A stretch of 64,000 bases of DNA from Khoudiadiopia massiliensis (GTDB lineage Bacteria; Bacillota; Clostridia; Tissierellales; Peptoniphilaceae). Positions 1 to 8,671 of the stretch are shown here, in pieces. The DNA is taken from the NCBI GenBank assembly GCA_900290095.1, contig OKQS01000001.1, positions 736,431 to 800,430 on the forward strand, read 5' to 3'. The notes below the pieces were generated by a model, which saw only the letters and a program-made list of their open reading frames with translations, did not search any database and was not told the origin of the DNA. The number at the start of each line of letters is the position of its first letter. Position 1 is the first letter of the stretch. The position numbers and the translations under genes are program-made.

Positions 1-201
1 AAGGATGGGACCTGGACAATGGTGGCCCGATCCGAGAGGAAGGAGCATGAGGGCTTGGTCTACAGCTTCTGCCAATTTGTCCGCACCTGATACAATTTTT
101 CGGGCCTGATACAATTTGTCCATACCTGATGCTTATATGTGGTGGCCTGGGCCTGCGTTTGGGCTTGTTCGGCCCCGGGGTTGATGTTAATTTGCCATGA
201 A
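1..201. other. Intergenic, no gene seen
   Basis: No convincing gene. A short sequence of the form cctgatacaattt recurs between about 87 and 135, with a related copy cut short. The short open frames here have no ribosome site and no recognisable protein. The stretch leads into the hairpin array that begins near 203. Confidence 0.5.
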
Positions 202-202
202 A

Positions 203-622
203 TAGAGGAGATTCGCCGAAAAGGCGAAATCCCCATGACTCAATTCGAAGCGAAAATCATGGGGGCTTTGCGAAAAGTGGAGATCCCCCATGACAAGTTT
301 TTGTCCGGAAATCATGGGGAAACCCCGAAAAGCGGACAACCCCATTGACTCGATCCGGATCGAAAATCATGGGGGTTTGGCCAAATCCGGACTACCCCAT
401 TGATCTGATCCCGATCAAAAATCATGGGGGTTTGGCCAAATCTTGACAACCCCATTGAAAAAGGTCAGATTGACGATCATGGGGAAACCCTGAAAATCGT
501 TTGACCCCCATGAAAAAGCTCGAGCCGGCAATCATGGGTAAACGTTCAAAACTGGATAACCCCATTGAAAAAGGTCAGATTGACGATCATGGGGATTCGC
601 TGAAAACGCCAAACCCCATTGA
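203..622 (-). repeat. Hairpin array D1: seven 55-bp units plus a terminal C/D hybrid
   Basis: Seven units begin TCATGGG at 257, 312, 367, 422, 477, 532 and 587, so the period is exactly 55 bp. Each has a TCATGGGG arm, about 20-25 bases of loop, and a CCCCATGA or CCCCATTGA arm. One more unit in phase at 203-238 has a C-type left arm (TAGAGGAGATTCGCC) and a D-type right arm (GGCGAAATCCCCATGA). The array lies beyond the terminator element of the KilA-N gene on its right. Read outward from that gene, the units have the same orientation as those of array D2 at 41172. The open frames inside it come from the repeat and are not genes. Confidence 0.9.
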
Positions 623-658
623 AAATAATTTCCATTTCCAAAAAATTTCAAAATTAAA

Positions 659-772
659 CGCAAATAAAAGGAGGAGCAGATCCGAATTTTGGATCTGCCC
701 CCATATTGTTCAAAGTGGAGTGCCGCTCGATAAGCAGCAGGCGGCACGGATTAGTATGGCCCCTGGCTTTGA
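659..772 (-). repeat. Two-hairpin element E1, homologous to E2 at 41050-41158
   Basis: A stretch of about 110 bp that reappears, inverted, at 41050-41158. Shared parts are a caaataaaag segment, the hairpin GCAGATCC/GGATCTGC (676-683 with 691-698), and the hairpin GTGCCGC/GCGGCAC (720-726 with 741-747). In both places the element sits between a gene's 3' end and a D-type array. In the direction of the neighbouring KilA-N gene (minus strand) the GCAGATCC hairpin is followed by a T-rich run, as expected of a terminator. The order stop codon, GTGCCGC hairpin, terminator hairpin, D array is the same at both sites. Confidence 0.75.
664..698 (-). terminator. Probable terminator of the KilA-N gene
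   Basis: On the minus strand an 8-bp perfect stem GCAGATCC/GGATCTGC with a 7-base loop is followed by TCCTCCTTTTATTTG. It belongs to element E1. Confidence 0.5.
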
Positions 773-845
773 TTAGGCCCTAGTCGGGGCCTGCTTTATT
801 CCCTCCTCCACAAATACAAATTTATCTATTTATTACTTAAAATTA

Positions 846-1691
846 TTATTTCTTTCCTTTTAATTTTTTAATACCACTATAACCAAGTTTTTCAAGTGAC
901 ACCAATTGTGTTCTAGCGAGTTTTCTAAGTTCTACCATTCTTTCTTTTTGATCCATACCTTTACCGATAAGAACTGCATTATAGCTTTCCATATTTGCAA
1001 GCACCAATAACTCATTTAGACTTGCATAGTCTCTCATATTCCCCTTTAGGTCAGGATTTTCTTCACGCCATTGTTTAGTTCTTTTATTAAATAAGGCAAC
1101 ATTAAGCACATCTGCTTCATTTGCGTATTTATAAGATAACTGTTCATTGGTAAGATCTTTTAAGAGATATTGTTTTATTGCATATGTATGAATTTTATAG
1201 TTAATCTTTGAAATTTCCCTATTCAAATTCCAACTTAATGATAATTTTGAGTTTTCATCTGACTTAAGTCTCTTATAATCTTGAATAATATAAAGCTTAA
1301 ATTCCGGTGAAATCCATGAGGCAAATTCCATTGCAAGATCATAATGTGCATATGTTCCTCTATATCTGCCTGCTTTTGAAACTATACCTATGGCATCTGT
1401 AGATTCTATCCATTTTCCTGGGGTCATTGTGAATCTATTTAGTCCTGCTTCACTTCTAAACGTGTCGAATTGCACACGGTTAAAATTTTGATTGTTTAAA
1501 ATTTCCTATAATCCCATAAATTCAATGGTGTTTCTATTTCTCATCCAGTTTTGGATAACAAATCTTGGATCGTCTGTATTTTTATATTTTGCAATATCCG
1601 TTAAGCTAATATAATCATTTTTAAAATCTTCAGTATAAACTTGAATTGAAAATCCCTTAGCAGAAATTTGCTCTTTCTTAATTTTTGACAA
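846..1691 (-). pseudogene. KilA-N domain protein interrupted by one in-frame TAG
   Basis: Two frames on the minus strand (1691-1506 and the part ending at 846) are in the same reading frame, separated only by a TAG codon at 1506-1508. Read through, the join gives GL-stop-EILNNQNF, where KilA-N relatives usually have GLWE, so a TGG to TAG change is the simplest explanation. The rest looks undamaged: an N-terminal part with DYISLTDIAKY, then WIESTDAIGI, GRYRGTYAH and FASWISPEFKLY, all typical of the phage- and plasmid-associated KilA-N (DNA-binding) family, and a C-terminal region related to those of standalone KilA-N proteins. The start is TTG at 1691, behind AAGGAG. Such proteins are thought to bind DNA; the role here is unknown. 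Base composition is clearly more AT-rich than its neighbours, which suggests transfer. Confidence 0.85.
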
Positions 1692-1775
1692 TTTACTAAC
1701 TCCTTATATTTACATAACTATTTACCTCTATAACTATTATGACACGAAGCCCGAAACTAGGATCTGCGCCTCCAC

Positions 1776-4697
1776 CTAGCCCCAGCAGTAGAACCTCATG
1801 GGGCAGGACCCGCACATGCCAATCCTTTTTTCCGGCTTCTCGAAAATCCCCTCCTCTATTCCGCTTACACTCCTGTCCATGACCTCTCTCCAGTTCACCA
1901 GATCCTCCCTCGTGAAGTCAAAGCGTTTTAGGGCCTCCTCCCCCCTTTGGGCTGAGAGGTCATAAAGGGCGTTGAGTCGACTCGGGTCATAGGGGTCCTT
2001 GCCCATGCTTTTGTTGAATAGGATCCTGTAGGACTTGAGTTGGTTTATGTAGGTATCCGAGGACAAGGCCCCGGCCGAAAGGCTGGACTTGAAATCCACT
2101 ATGCCGTCGTCCATTGTCAAAAGGTCCAGGTTGCCGTTGAACATATAGGTGTCCATAAAGGCGTTCAGGCCCAACTCGGCCTTCTTAGAATTTTTGATCA
2201 GTCGGTCCTTTTCCCTCTCTATATATATGAGGATTTTGTCTATCTGAGCCCGGACGGATTGCTCATCCTCATCTTTGAGGCGGGCTCCGTAGCCTTCCAG
2301 AGTCCTGTCAATGAGCTTGCGAACCTCGCCAAGGCAGCTAACTTCCACCCCGGCCCTGTTTATTTGGCAGAGAACCTCGTGGATGATGCTGCCCCAAATT
2401 TCCTGGGGGCTCGTTTCGCTTGGCATTCCCAGGTATCGTGTGAAGTAGTAGCTCAGGGGACAGGCCCGGTAGAGGGCAAGGTCCCTCGTATATGAATAAT
2501 TTTTTATTTGCGTTTTGGCCTGAGCTTGGGCAGGTCTCAGGGCTTTAAGGGCCCCTTCCAAGTCCAGGTCCTCCAGCTTCTTGTTGAGCCTGACAAATGA
2601 GCTGTCAATTGGCCTCTCCCACTTGCCCGGGGACAGGGAGGTGGCCGTGAGTATCAAGATGTCCTGGGCCCGGGTCATGGCGGTGTAGTATTGGCGGAGC
2701 CGGTCCAGGTCGTTTTCCAGCTTCTGTGGAATTTCTTGGCCTAAAAGGGCTGACCTGGGCAGGAGGTCCACCCCCCTGGGGTCTCTTTTATAGACATACA
2801 TTGTTCTGGCTTCTTCCAGGATAACCACCGGAAACTCAAGGCCCTTGGACGCATGGATGGACATAATGCGGACCCCGTCATTGTAAGCATCTTGGTCGGC
2901 TTCCCTATTGTCAAGCCCCCACTCGTCAATGGTGTTGAGGTCGGCATAGAATTCCCGCCCCCTTGTCAGCAGATTGCCGGGAGTAAGGTCGGTCACAAGC
3001 TTTCCTCCCCGATCCAGCCTGCCTTCCTGCAATTTTTGGACCATTGCCAGGAATATAGCCAGACCCTGCCTTTCATCCTCGAGGTCGGGCTCAGAGAGAA
3101 CTTTCTTAAAGGCCTCCAGGGAAAAGAATCTTTGGAAGGCCTCAGTCAGGCTCATTGATCCCCTTTCCTCAAACTCGGCCATGATTTCTTCCCTTTTTAT
3201 GACAAGCTCTTCCCTGTCGTCCGGCTTAATGCCGGCTATGATGTTTACGACTTTTTCGGAAAGCTTTGCGGGATCGTAACCATAGAAAAACAGGACAAAG
3301 GCCATGGCCTGAAATTTCTCCACGATGTCCGAAGCCATGATTGACGAGGTCTTGTCAGATATGAAGGGGATTCCCTCTTTTTTCAGGCTCCTCTTCAAAA
3401 AGCTTATGGCCGGGTTATAGGCCCTGACCGAATTGGCCAGGACGGCTATGTCCCTGTAGGGTCTGCCTTGACAGTGGACTTGGCGAATCAGCTCAATGAT
3501 CCTCCCCGCCCAGGCTTCCGGATCGTCTTCAAGGATGGAATAGACGGCTCCCGTGGTCAGGTCTGTCCCCGACCTCAGGTTCTTCTTATAACGCCTTTCC
3601 TCTATTTCCCGATCTCTTTTGTCACCGTAAGGGGCGTTCATGTATTCCGAGGCCAGCCTTACGATCTCCCGGCCCGACCTGTAGTTGGTCTCCAGCTTGA
3701 TGAGCTTGGCTCCCGGATATCTTTTCTCAAAGTTCAGAAGGTTTTCCACGCTGGCCCCCCTGAACCTGTAAAGGCTCTGGTCATCATCCCCCACAACACA
3801 GATATTGCCCGACCCTGAACTGATCTTTCCAATGATCTGCTCCTGGATGGGATTGGTATCCTGGTACTCATCGACCATGAAATATAGGGCCTTGTCCTGC
3901 TCCTCCTTGAGGATCTCCCTGTTATTTAAAAGATCAAGGGCTCGACAGAGTATCTCCGAATAATCGAGAATGTTCTGATAGGCCATCATATCCCGGTAGC
4001 GTTTCAGGAGGAGCTTGGCAGCCTCCACCGCCTCTGATTCTTCCGGATTTTTTGCTCCATTGAAATCCGAAAATCCCTCCCTAATCCTGTCCATAAGGCG
4101 GATATATTCTTTCTTCCAATAGCTTTTTCCCGCCAGGTCCTCCTGCCGGATACCGGGGAAAAGCGTGGTCATGGCATGCCTGAGCCTTTGGGCTCGTCCC
4201 CCGTCATTTTCTCCCCTTCCGTAGAGCCCTGATTTTGAAAATCCTGTCAATGCGTACCAATATCTTTCGACCAGGCTCCCCACTTCCGTTCCTGAAACTA
4301 CCCTGTACCCCGGGGCAAGCCCCGCCTCTTCCCTGTGGCCTTCAATAAGGTCAAGTGAGAGCTTATGGAAATTTCCCACACGGACCTCCTCTGGCAAACC
4401 CTGAGTCGACCGGGCGGCAATCTCTTGAATTAGGGGATTTTGGGCAAGCCTTGCCCTGATCTCCTCCTCGGCCTTATTGGTAAAGGTGGTCATGGTGATC
4501 TGTCCTGGCCTTGCCAAGCCTGAGGCAATGATATGCTCCACCCTGGCAATGAGGGTTGCAGTCTTACCTGTTCCGGGACCTGCGATTATTAGCAGGGGGC
4601 CTTCCGTGCTTTTTATGGCTTCCAACTGGTCGGAATTATATTTGATTTCTTTTTGGTCTAATTCTCTATTTTTTTCTTCCATGGGCATTTCTTTCAC
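1776..4697 (-). CDS. UvrD/Rep-family helicase with C-terminal AddB-like Fe-S nuclease domain
   Basis: A 973-residue superfamily 1 ATP-dependent DNA helicase joined to a PD-(D/E)XK nuclease. Walker A is GPGTGKTA near residue 40; DEYQD (Walker B), GDDDQSLYRFRGA, LETNYRS and the late motif TAMTRAQ follow. The last 200 residues hold the nuclease: YRACPLSYYF, GSIIHEVL, VDFKSS, and a final CGSCPMRFYC. One early and three late cysteines match the 4Fe-4S clasp of AddB-type nucleases. It is probably a repair or recombination helicase-nuclease that unwinds and trims DNA ends; no AddA/AddB partner is visible here. The first codon is GTG (4697); ATG at 4688 or 4682 is equally possible, because no strong ribosome site decides. 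Confidence 0.9.
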   Translation of the reverse strand: MKEMPMEEKNRELDQKEIKYNSDQLEAIKSTEGPLLIIAGPGTGKTATLIARVEHIIASGLARPGQITMTTFTNKAEEEIRARLAQNPLIQEIAARSTQGLPEEVRVGNFHKLSLDLIEGHREEAGLAPGYRVVSGTEVGSLVERYWYALTGFSKSGLYGRGENDGGRAQRLRHAMTTLFPGIRQEDLAGKSYWKKEYIRLMDRIREGFSDFNGAKNPEESEAVEAAKLLLKRYRDMMAYQNILDYSEILCRALDLLNNREILKEEQDKALYFMVDEYQDTNPIQEQIIGKISSGSGNICVVGDDDQSLYRFRGASVENLLNFEKRYPGAKLIKLETNYRSGREIVRLASEYMNAPYGDKRDREIEERRYKKNLRSGTDLTTGAVYSILEDDPEAWAGRIIELIRQVHCQGRPYRDIAVLANSVRAYNPAISFLKRSLKKEGIPFISDKTSSIMASDIVEKFQAMAFVLFFYGYDPAKLSEKVVNIIAGIKPDDREELVIKREEIMAEFEERGSMSLTEAFQRFFSLEAFKKVLSEPDLEDERQGLAIFLAMVQKLQEGRLDRGGKLVTDLTPGNLLTRGREFYADLNTIDEWGLDNREADQDAYNDGVRIMSIHASKGLEFPVVILEEARTMYVYKRDPRGVDLLPRSALLGQEIPQKLENDLDRLRQYYTAMTRAQDILILTATSLSPGKWERPIDSSFVRLNKKLEDLDLEGALKALRPAQAQAKTQIKNYSYTRDLALYRACPLSYYFTRYLGMPSETSPQEIWGSIIHEVLCQINRAGVEVSCLGEVRKLIDRTLEGYGARLKDEDEQSVRAQIDKILIYIEREKDRLIKNSKKAELGLNAFMDTYMFNGNLDLLTMDDGIVDFKSSLSAGALSSDTYINQLKSYRILFNKSMGKDPYDPSRLNALYDLSAQRGEEALKRFDFTREDLVNWREVMDRSVSGIEEGIFEKPEKRIGMCGSCPMRFYCWG

Positions 4698-4840
4698 ACT
4701 TGCTACATTTTAAGGGGGCAAACTTTGCTATAATTCATATAGGTTTACAAGATTGTTCGAAATCTTTATTTCCACTTTATATGTTATATATTAATATATA
4801 TTTCAGCTCAAACAAGAAGGAGCTTTAGAAAGAGGTATTT

Positions 4841-5263
4841 ATGGTCAGAAAGAGTTGGGATGAATACTTTATGGAACTGGCCCAGTCAGTTGCTCAGAGA
4901 TCCACCTGCGACCGGGCCTTTGTCGGTTGCGTTCTGGTAAATCCCGAGCACAGGATAGTTTCTACGGGATATAACGGATCATTGGCAGGCAATCCCCACT
5001 GTGACGCTGTCGGTCACACCATGCGGGACGGCCACTGCATAGCCACAATACATGCGGAGATGAACGCCCTGCTTTATTGTGCCAAGGAAGGGATCCCTGT
5101 GAAGGGGACCAGCTGCTATGTAACTCACTTCCCCTGCCTGAACTGCACCAAGGCCCTTATCCAGTCGGGCATTTCAGCCATATATTACAATGAAGCTTAT
5201 AGGATAGATGACTATGCTCTTGAACTTATAAAAAGAAATAAGATTTATTTGAAACAGCTTTAG
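4841..5263 (+). CDS. dCMP deaminase (ComEB-like cytidine/deoxycytidylate deaminase family)
   Basis: A 140-residue zinc-dependent deaminase. The zinc and catalytic signature HAE is at residues 71-73 and PCLNC at 98-102. These are the histidine, proton-shuttling glutamate and paired cysteines of the deoxycytidylate deaminase family, which makes dUMP from dCMP for thymidylate synthesis. Length and the N-terminal SWDEYFMELA segment fit ComEB-type proteins of Bacillota. The start is preceded by AAGAAGGAG and GAAAGAGG stretches. It is followed after 12 bases by the deacetylase gene, so the two may share a transcript, although their functions are not obviously related. Confidence 0.92.
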   Translation: MVRKSWDEYFMELAQSVAQRSTCDRAFVGCVLVNPEHRIVSTGYNGSLAGNPHCDAVGHTMRDGHCIATIHAEMNALLYCAKEGIPVKGTSCYVTHFPCLNCTKALIQSGISAIYYNEAYRIDDYALELIKRNKIYLKQL

Positions 5264-5275
5264 AAAGGATTGACA

Positions 5276-6637
5276 ATGACTGATATTGATAAAAAATTCG
5301 ATGATAGGCCCGAGAATTTGGGCAAGGGCCCTGAAGTCACGGACAATGAGGATGAGAATGTTGAGGACTTGAGCAAAGATCCAAGTGATTTCGGCGATGA
5401 AGCTCCCGTCTTTGATGCGTCCCCCGAAGAAGCCCAAGATGAAGCTCCCGGCCAAGCCCGGGGTGAAGCTCCCGATGAAGTTTTCGGGGAATCTTCCGAA
5501 GAAGTCTCAGAAGTAATTGAAGAGAAAAAAGAGCCTGCAAGGGCCCGCTCCAGCTATAGGTTGGATGAAAGTCCCGAGGAAAGATACGACAGGAAAATTA
5601 TGAAAATGAGAAAAAAACGCAGGTCAAGAAACCTGTTCAGTGCCCTACTCCTTGTTATCATAGCAGCAATTGTAATATTTGTTGTGGGCAGCTACAAGAA
5701 GACCAAGGCTCCAAGTGTAGGCCCGGGAACAGGAGATCCGACCTCAGCCCAGGCTTCGACCGGGGAAAACGAAAGTTCAGACTTGGCCAATTCCGATGAC
5801 AAGTCCGGAACCGATGCATCGGCATCGACAGACAACGGGAACAGTGCTAATCCCTCATATTTATATGAAGGAACTGCCATGCCCAATGCCAATACCGGCG
5901 ATGTAGTACAGGATTCCAAGGGTGACGGGAAAAACCACAACAAGGCGGCATCTGTTTATGCCTACAAGGTAAGCGATGTGAAGAATGCCATGTACCATGG
6001 CGGCGAGCTTGGCGGGGGCAAAAAGATCGCCTTCTTAACCTATGATGACGGACTCAGCCCCAATTCAACCCCCCTCCTTCTAGATCTGCTCAAAAAAGAA
6101 GGGGTACCCGCGACCTTCTTCAGTCTTGGCTCAACAATGTCTGAAAAAAATAAAGGTTCGCTGGAGAGAATCTTCCACGAAGGTCACGCTCTGGCTTTCC
6201 ACTCCTTCGACCACAGCTATAAGAAGCTCTATCCGGGCAGGAATGCGAATGTTGAAGAGATTGTCAAACAGTACAATTTGTCCCAGCAGGCCCTTAATAA
6301 GCTCTTCGGCTTTGAGATCCCTGTGAGCCCCTGGCGCTATCCGGGTGGCCACATGAGCTGGAAAAATCTTGAACCAGCCGACAAGGCTCTCGAAGATCTC
6401 AATGTCCACTGGATTGACTGGAATTCTATGAGTGCCGATGCCGAGGGCAAGAGGGCTCCAAAGACTGTCCAGGGCCAGGTTGACCACATCATAAAGGATT
6501 GGAAGGCCTACGGCAGTCCCAAGGTAATAACAATATTGATGCACGATGTTCCGACGAAGAAGCTGACCAGGGAAGCTCTTCCAGAGATAGTAAAGGCTCT
6601 AAGGAATGAAGGCTTCTCCTTCGGAGTCCTTGAATAG
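5276..6637 (+). CDS. Membrane-anchored polysaccharide deacetylase (NodB/PgdA-like)
   Basis: About 453 residues. The N-terminal 115 residues are very acidic and rich in Glu, Asp, Pro and Ala. A basic stretch and one membrane segment (about 118-138, LFSALLLVIIAAIVIFVVG) follow, then a Ser/Asp-rich linker and a NodB deacetylase domain outside the cell. All catalytic motifs are present: TYDDG (about 255), HSFDH (about 307), RYPGG, the DW segment and LMHD near the end. Known relatives remove acetyl groups from N-acetylglucosamine or N-acetylmuramic acid of peptidoglycan, giving lysozyme resistance. I prefer ATG at 5276 to TTG at 5270 because AAAGGA ends six bases before the ATG. The acidic cytoplasmic tail is unusual; it could be a docking or regulatory region. 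Confidence 0.88.
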   Translation: MTDIDKKFDDRPENLGKGPEVTDNEDENVEDLSKDPSDFGDEAPVFDASPEEAQDEAPGQARGEAPDEVFGESSEEVSEVIEEKKEPARARSSYRLDESPEERYDRKIMKMRKKRRSRNLFSALLLVIIAAIVIFVVGSYKKTKAPSVGPGTGDPTSAQASTGENESSDLANSDDKSGTDASASTDNGNSANPSYLYEGTAMPNANTGDVVQDSKGDGKNHNKAASVYAYKVSDVKNAMYHGGELGGGKKIAFLTYDDGLSPNSTPLLLDLLKKEGVPATFFSLGSTMSEKNKGSLERIFHEGHALAFHSFDHSYKKLYPGRNANVEEIVKQYNLSQQALNKLFGFEIPVSPWRYPGGHMSWKNLEPADKALEDLNVHWIDWNSMSADAEGKRAPKTVQGQVDHIIKDWKAYGSPKVITILMHDVPTKKLTREALPEIVKALRNEGFSFGVLE

Positions 6638-6839
6638 TTGAGACTGATGGGCGGGTCCGGGCCCGGGTTGGCGGCCTGGGCCTGATATTGCCTGGGCCTA
6701 TCTTGGTGGACCGGGCTGGGGATGGCCTGGGCGGCCGAGCCACGTAATGACCGATTAGTTTGTCCGATATAAATCGCCGGGCCACTTGATTGCCCGGTGC
6801 CTTGGCTGGCGGCCTGAACATCTTAAATATAGTAATTGA
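6638..6839. other. GC-rich intergenic stretch, no gene seen
   Basis: The sequence is made of short repeats around gcctggg and gggcc, with no protein or RNA gene I can support. It runs from the deacetylase stop codon into hairpin array A1 and looks like decayed repeat DNA. Confidence 0.4.
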
Positions 6840-7143
6840 TAGTGTGGGTTTGGCGTAAAGCCGAATCCACACTATTTAATTTGGGCCGGGGATAGTGTGA
6901 GTTGGGCAAAAAGTGGAAACTCACACTACTGAATTCGGCCGGGCGATAGTGTGAATTCTTCGAAAACGCGAATTCACACTACTAATTTCGGCCGGGCGAT
7001 AGTGTGAATTCTTCAAAAACGCGAATTCACACTACTAATTTCGGCCCAGCGGTAGTGTGAATTAGCCAAAAACGCGAATTCACACTACTAAATTTGACTA
7101 AGCGGTAGTGTGAATTGACCAAAAACGCGAATTCACACTACTT
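6840..7143 (-). repeat. Hairpin array A1: six 53-54 bp units
   Basis: Units begin TAGTGTG at 6840, 6893, 6947, 7000, 7053 and 7106. Each has an 11-base arm TAGTGTGAATT (or GAGTT, GGGTT) and a matching 3' arm ending CACACTA. Changes are paired: GAGTT meets AACTC in the second unit and GAATT meets AATTC in the last four; the first unit has GGGTT with AATCC (a G-T pair). The linker has the form ctaatttcggccgggcg, the reverse complement of the linker in arrays A2 and A3. Read outward from the ATP-grasp gene on the right, the array therefore has the same polarity as A3. It lies between convergent genes. Confidence 0.9.
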
Positions 7144-7248
7144 TCTTCAGCCTGCCGCCCGCAATCCAAGCCTCACCGGCGAATCCACGCCGCCAATTCC
7201 CGGCCAGCCAAGCCCACGCCGCCAAGCCCGGGCCCGGCCCCATAAAAG

Positions 7249-7297
7249 CCATACAATAAAGGCCCCATAAAGCTCCAAACAGCAGCTTTATGGGGCC
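7249..7297 (-). terminator. Terminator of the ATP-grasp/glutamate-cysteine ligase operon
   Basis: A perfect 14-bp stem GGCCCCATAAAGCT (7261-7274) with AGCTTTATGGGGCC (7284-7297) and a nine-base loop. On the minus strand it is followed by TTTATTGTAT. It lies 21 bases past the stop codon at 7318. Confidence 0.8.
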
Positions 7298-7317
7298 CCT
7301 CATCGCCAAGAGGCCGG

Positions 7318-8655
7318 CTATTTCCTTTTTACTATATATCCCGGGGCCACATAGTATTTTCTCGGCCCCGAGACCAGGCCCTCCCGGCCTATCCTTGAGT
7401 AGGTGCCGGCAAATTCCTCTCCGTACATGAAGAGCCCTATGACGTGGTTGAAACCTTCGATCTTGAACTTATAGTCCTCCATGTGCAGGAAGGGGGTCGG
7501 CTGGACGTCAACATATTCCTGGTAAATGTACTTGTCCAGGGGCAGGAGGTCAATTTTTTTATCCCACTCCTCCTGATTCCAATCCCGGCCGAGGATTATG
7601 CCCTGCGAAGCGTAGGAATTGTAGGGCTTTATAATGTACTTGTCCTTGTTCCTCTTCACTTCTTCCAAGTCATCCTTGTCCAATATTTCCTTGGTGAAGG
7701 GTACGTGGTCTTTTACGAAAGCCCGCTCCTTGTCCGAAAGGAATTCCAATGTGTCCGGATCCCTCAAGACTTTGAATATGAGCTTTGAATGCATGATCTG
7801 GGACCTGAATGACCCCATCATTATGAAGGCCCGATCTTTATAGGCCTGTAAGAAGTCGGAACACTCATCAATCCTATCCAAGAAGTCGGATGTCACCACC
7901 CTCCTGTAGACCAGGTCAATTGCGGCCTCGCGTCCGGTGTAATCGTCAACTCCATAGAGCTTGCCGTCCCTATAAACCATCTTTGAAGGGTCAACTATGG
8001 TGCAATCGAAGCCCATCTCCTCAAATATCTTGTGGAAGCGCTTAAATTCTCTGGGATTGCCCTTATCATCGAAATCCACAATTGCCACGCTGTTTGGCAG
8101 CCTATTCATATAGTCTTTATATAGGGAGGTCAAAGCCTTGACCAGGCTTCTGAAGAGCTCGAACCTTTGAATGTCCCACTCTTCTTCCATCTCCTGCATT
8201 ATCCGGCTCTTTTTGAGGATTTTTCCCAAAACCCTGTCCTCGTTCATGGCCGAAGACCCGTCGGTATTGAGCTCGCAAAACTTGAAATCCCCGTCACCGT
8301 TATAGAAAATGTCGTAGCGACCCACCGGTACCGGCATGGTATAGCCCGGATCAATCATTATTAGGTCCTCCATAGCCTTGGAAAACCTGAATTTTTTCCT
8401 ATATTCCGGGTCTTCAATGAATTTTGCCGTCACCTTTTCCCCGATCGAGACCATAGTGTGGATAATGTCCTTGAAACAGGTCAGGTCCTTTTCTTCAAAA
8501 AAGAAACCCTGATAGTTTATGTCAATTTTCTCATCCCTGCACAGGATCCGCTTTTTATCGGTCCTGCTCATAATCCTCCTATATTCCATCTCGTATTCGG
8601 AGGGGTCCTGCATAACCCGATCCAGATATTCTTTTGTAAATTCATTTATGAACAT
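7318..8655 (-). CDS. ATP-grasp ligase of the glutathionylspermidine-synthase-like type
   Basis: A 445-residue protein whose centre reads CELNTDGSSAMNEDR, followed by a C-terminal half with KDKYIIKPYNSYASQGI and YIYQEYVD. This resembles the circularly permuted ATP-grasp fold of glutathionylspermidine synthase-type amide ligases, which join a carboxylate to an amine using ATP. It starts 16 bases after the glutamate-cysteine ligase gene ends, behind GGAGGA. The likeliest role is the second step of a thiol peptide pathway: adding glycine (glutathione) or another amine to gamma-glutamylcysteine. The family and the pathway position are well supported; the exact amine acceptor is an inference. No gshF-type fused enzyme is present in the window. 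Confidence 0.72.
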   Translation of the reverse strand: MFINEFTKEYLDRVMQDPSEYEMEYRRIMSRTDKKRILCRDEKIDINYQGFFFEEKDLTCFKDIIHTMVSIGEKVTAKFIEDPEYRKKFRFSKAMEDLIMIDPGYTMPVPVGRYDIFYNGDGDFKFCELNTDGSSAMNEDRVLGKILKKSRIMQEMEEEWDIQRFELFRSLVKALTSLYKDYMNRLPNSVAIVDFDDKGNPREFKRFHKIFEEMGFDCTIVDPSKMVYRDGKLYGVDDYTGREAAIDLVYRRVVTSDFLDRIDECSDFLQAYKDRAFIMMGSFRSQIMHSKLIFKVLRDPDTLEFLSDKERAFVKDHVPFTKEILDKDDLEEVKRNKDKYIIKPYNSYASQGIILGRDWNQEEWDKKIDLLPLDKYIYQEYVDVQPTPFLHMEDYKFKIEGFNHVIGLFMYGEEFAGTYSRIGREGLVSGPRKYYVAPGYIVKRK

Positions 8656-8671
8656 AAGTATTCCTCCGCTC

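Noticed and set aside
203-622. CRISPR array
   Set aside because: Units are palindromic hairpins with similar linkers rather than unique spacers, repeats are not identical, and no cas gene is near. The same holds for the other arrays.
2040-2495. 151-residue plus-strand frame inside the helicase gene
   Set aside because: Antisense shadow of the helicase; there is no start signal or recognisable product.
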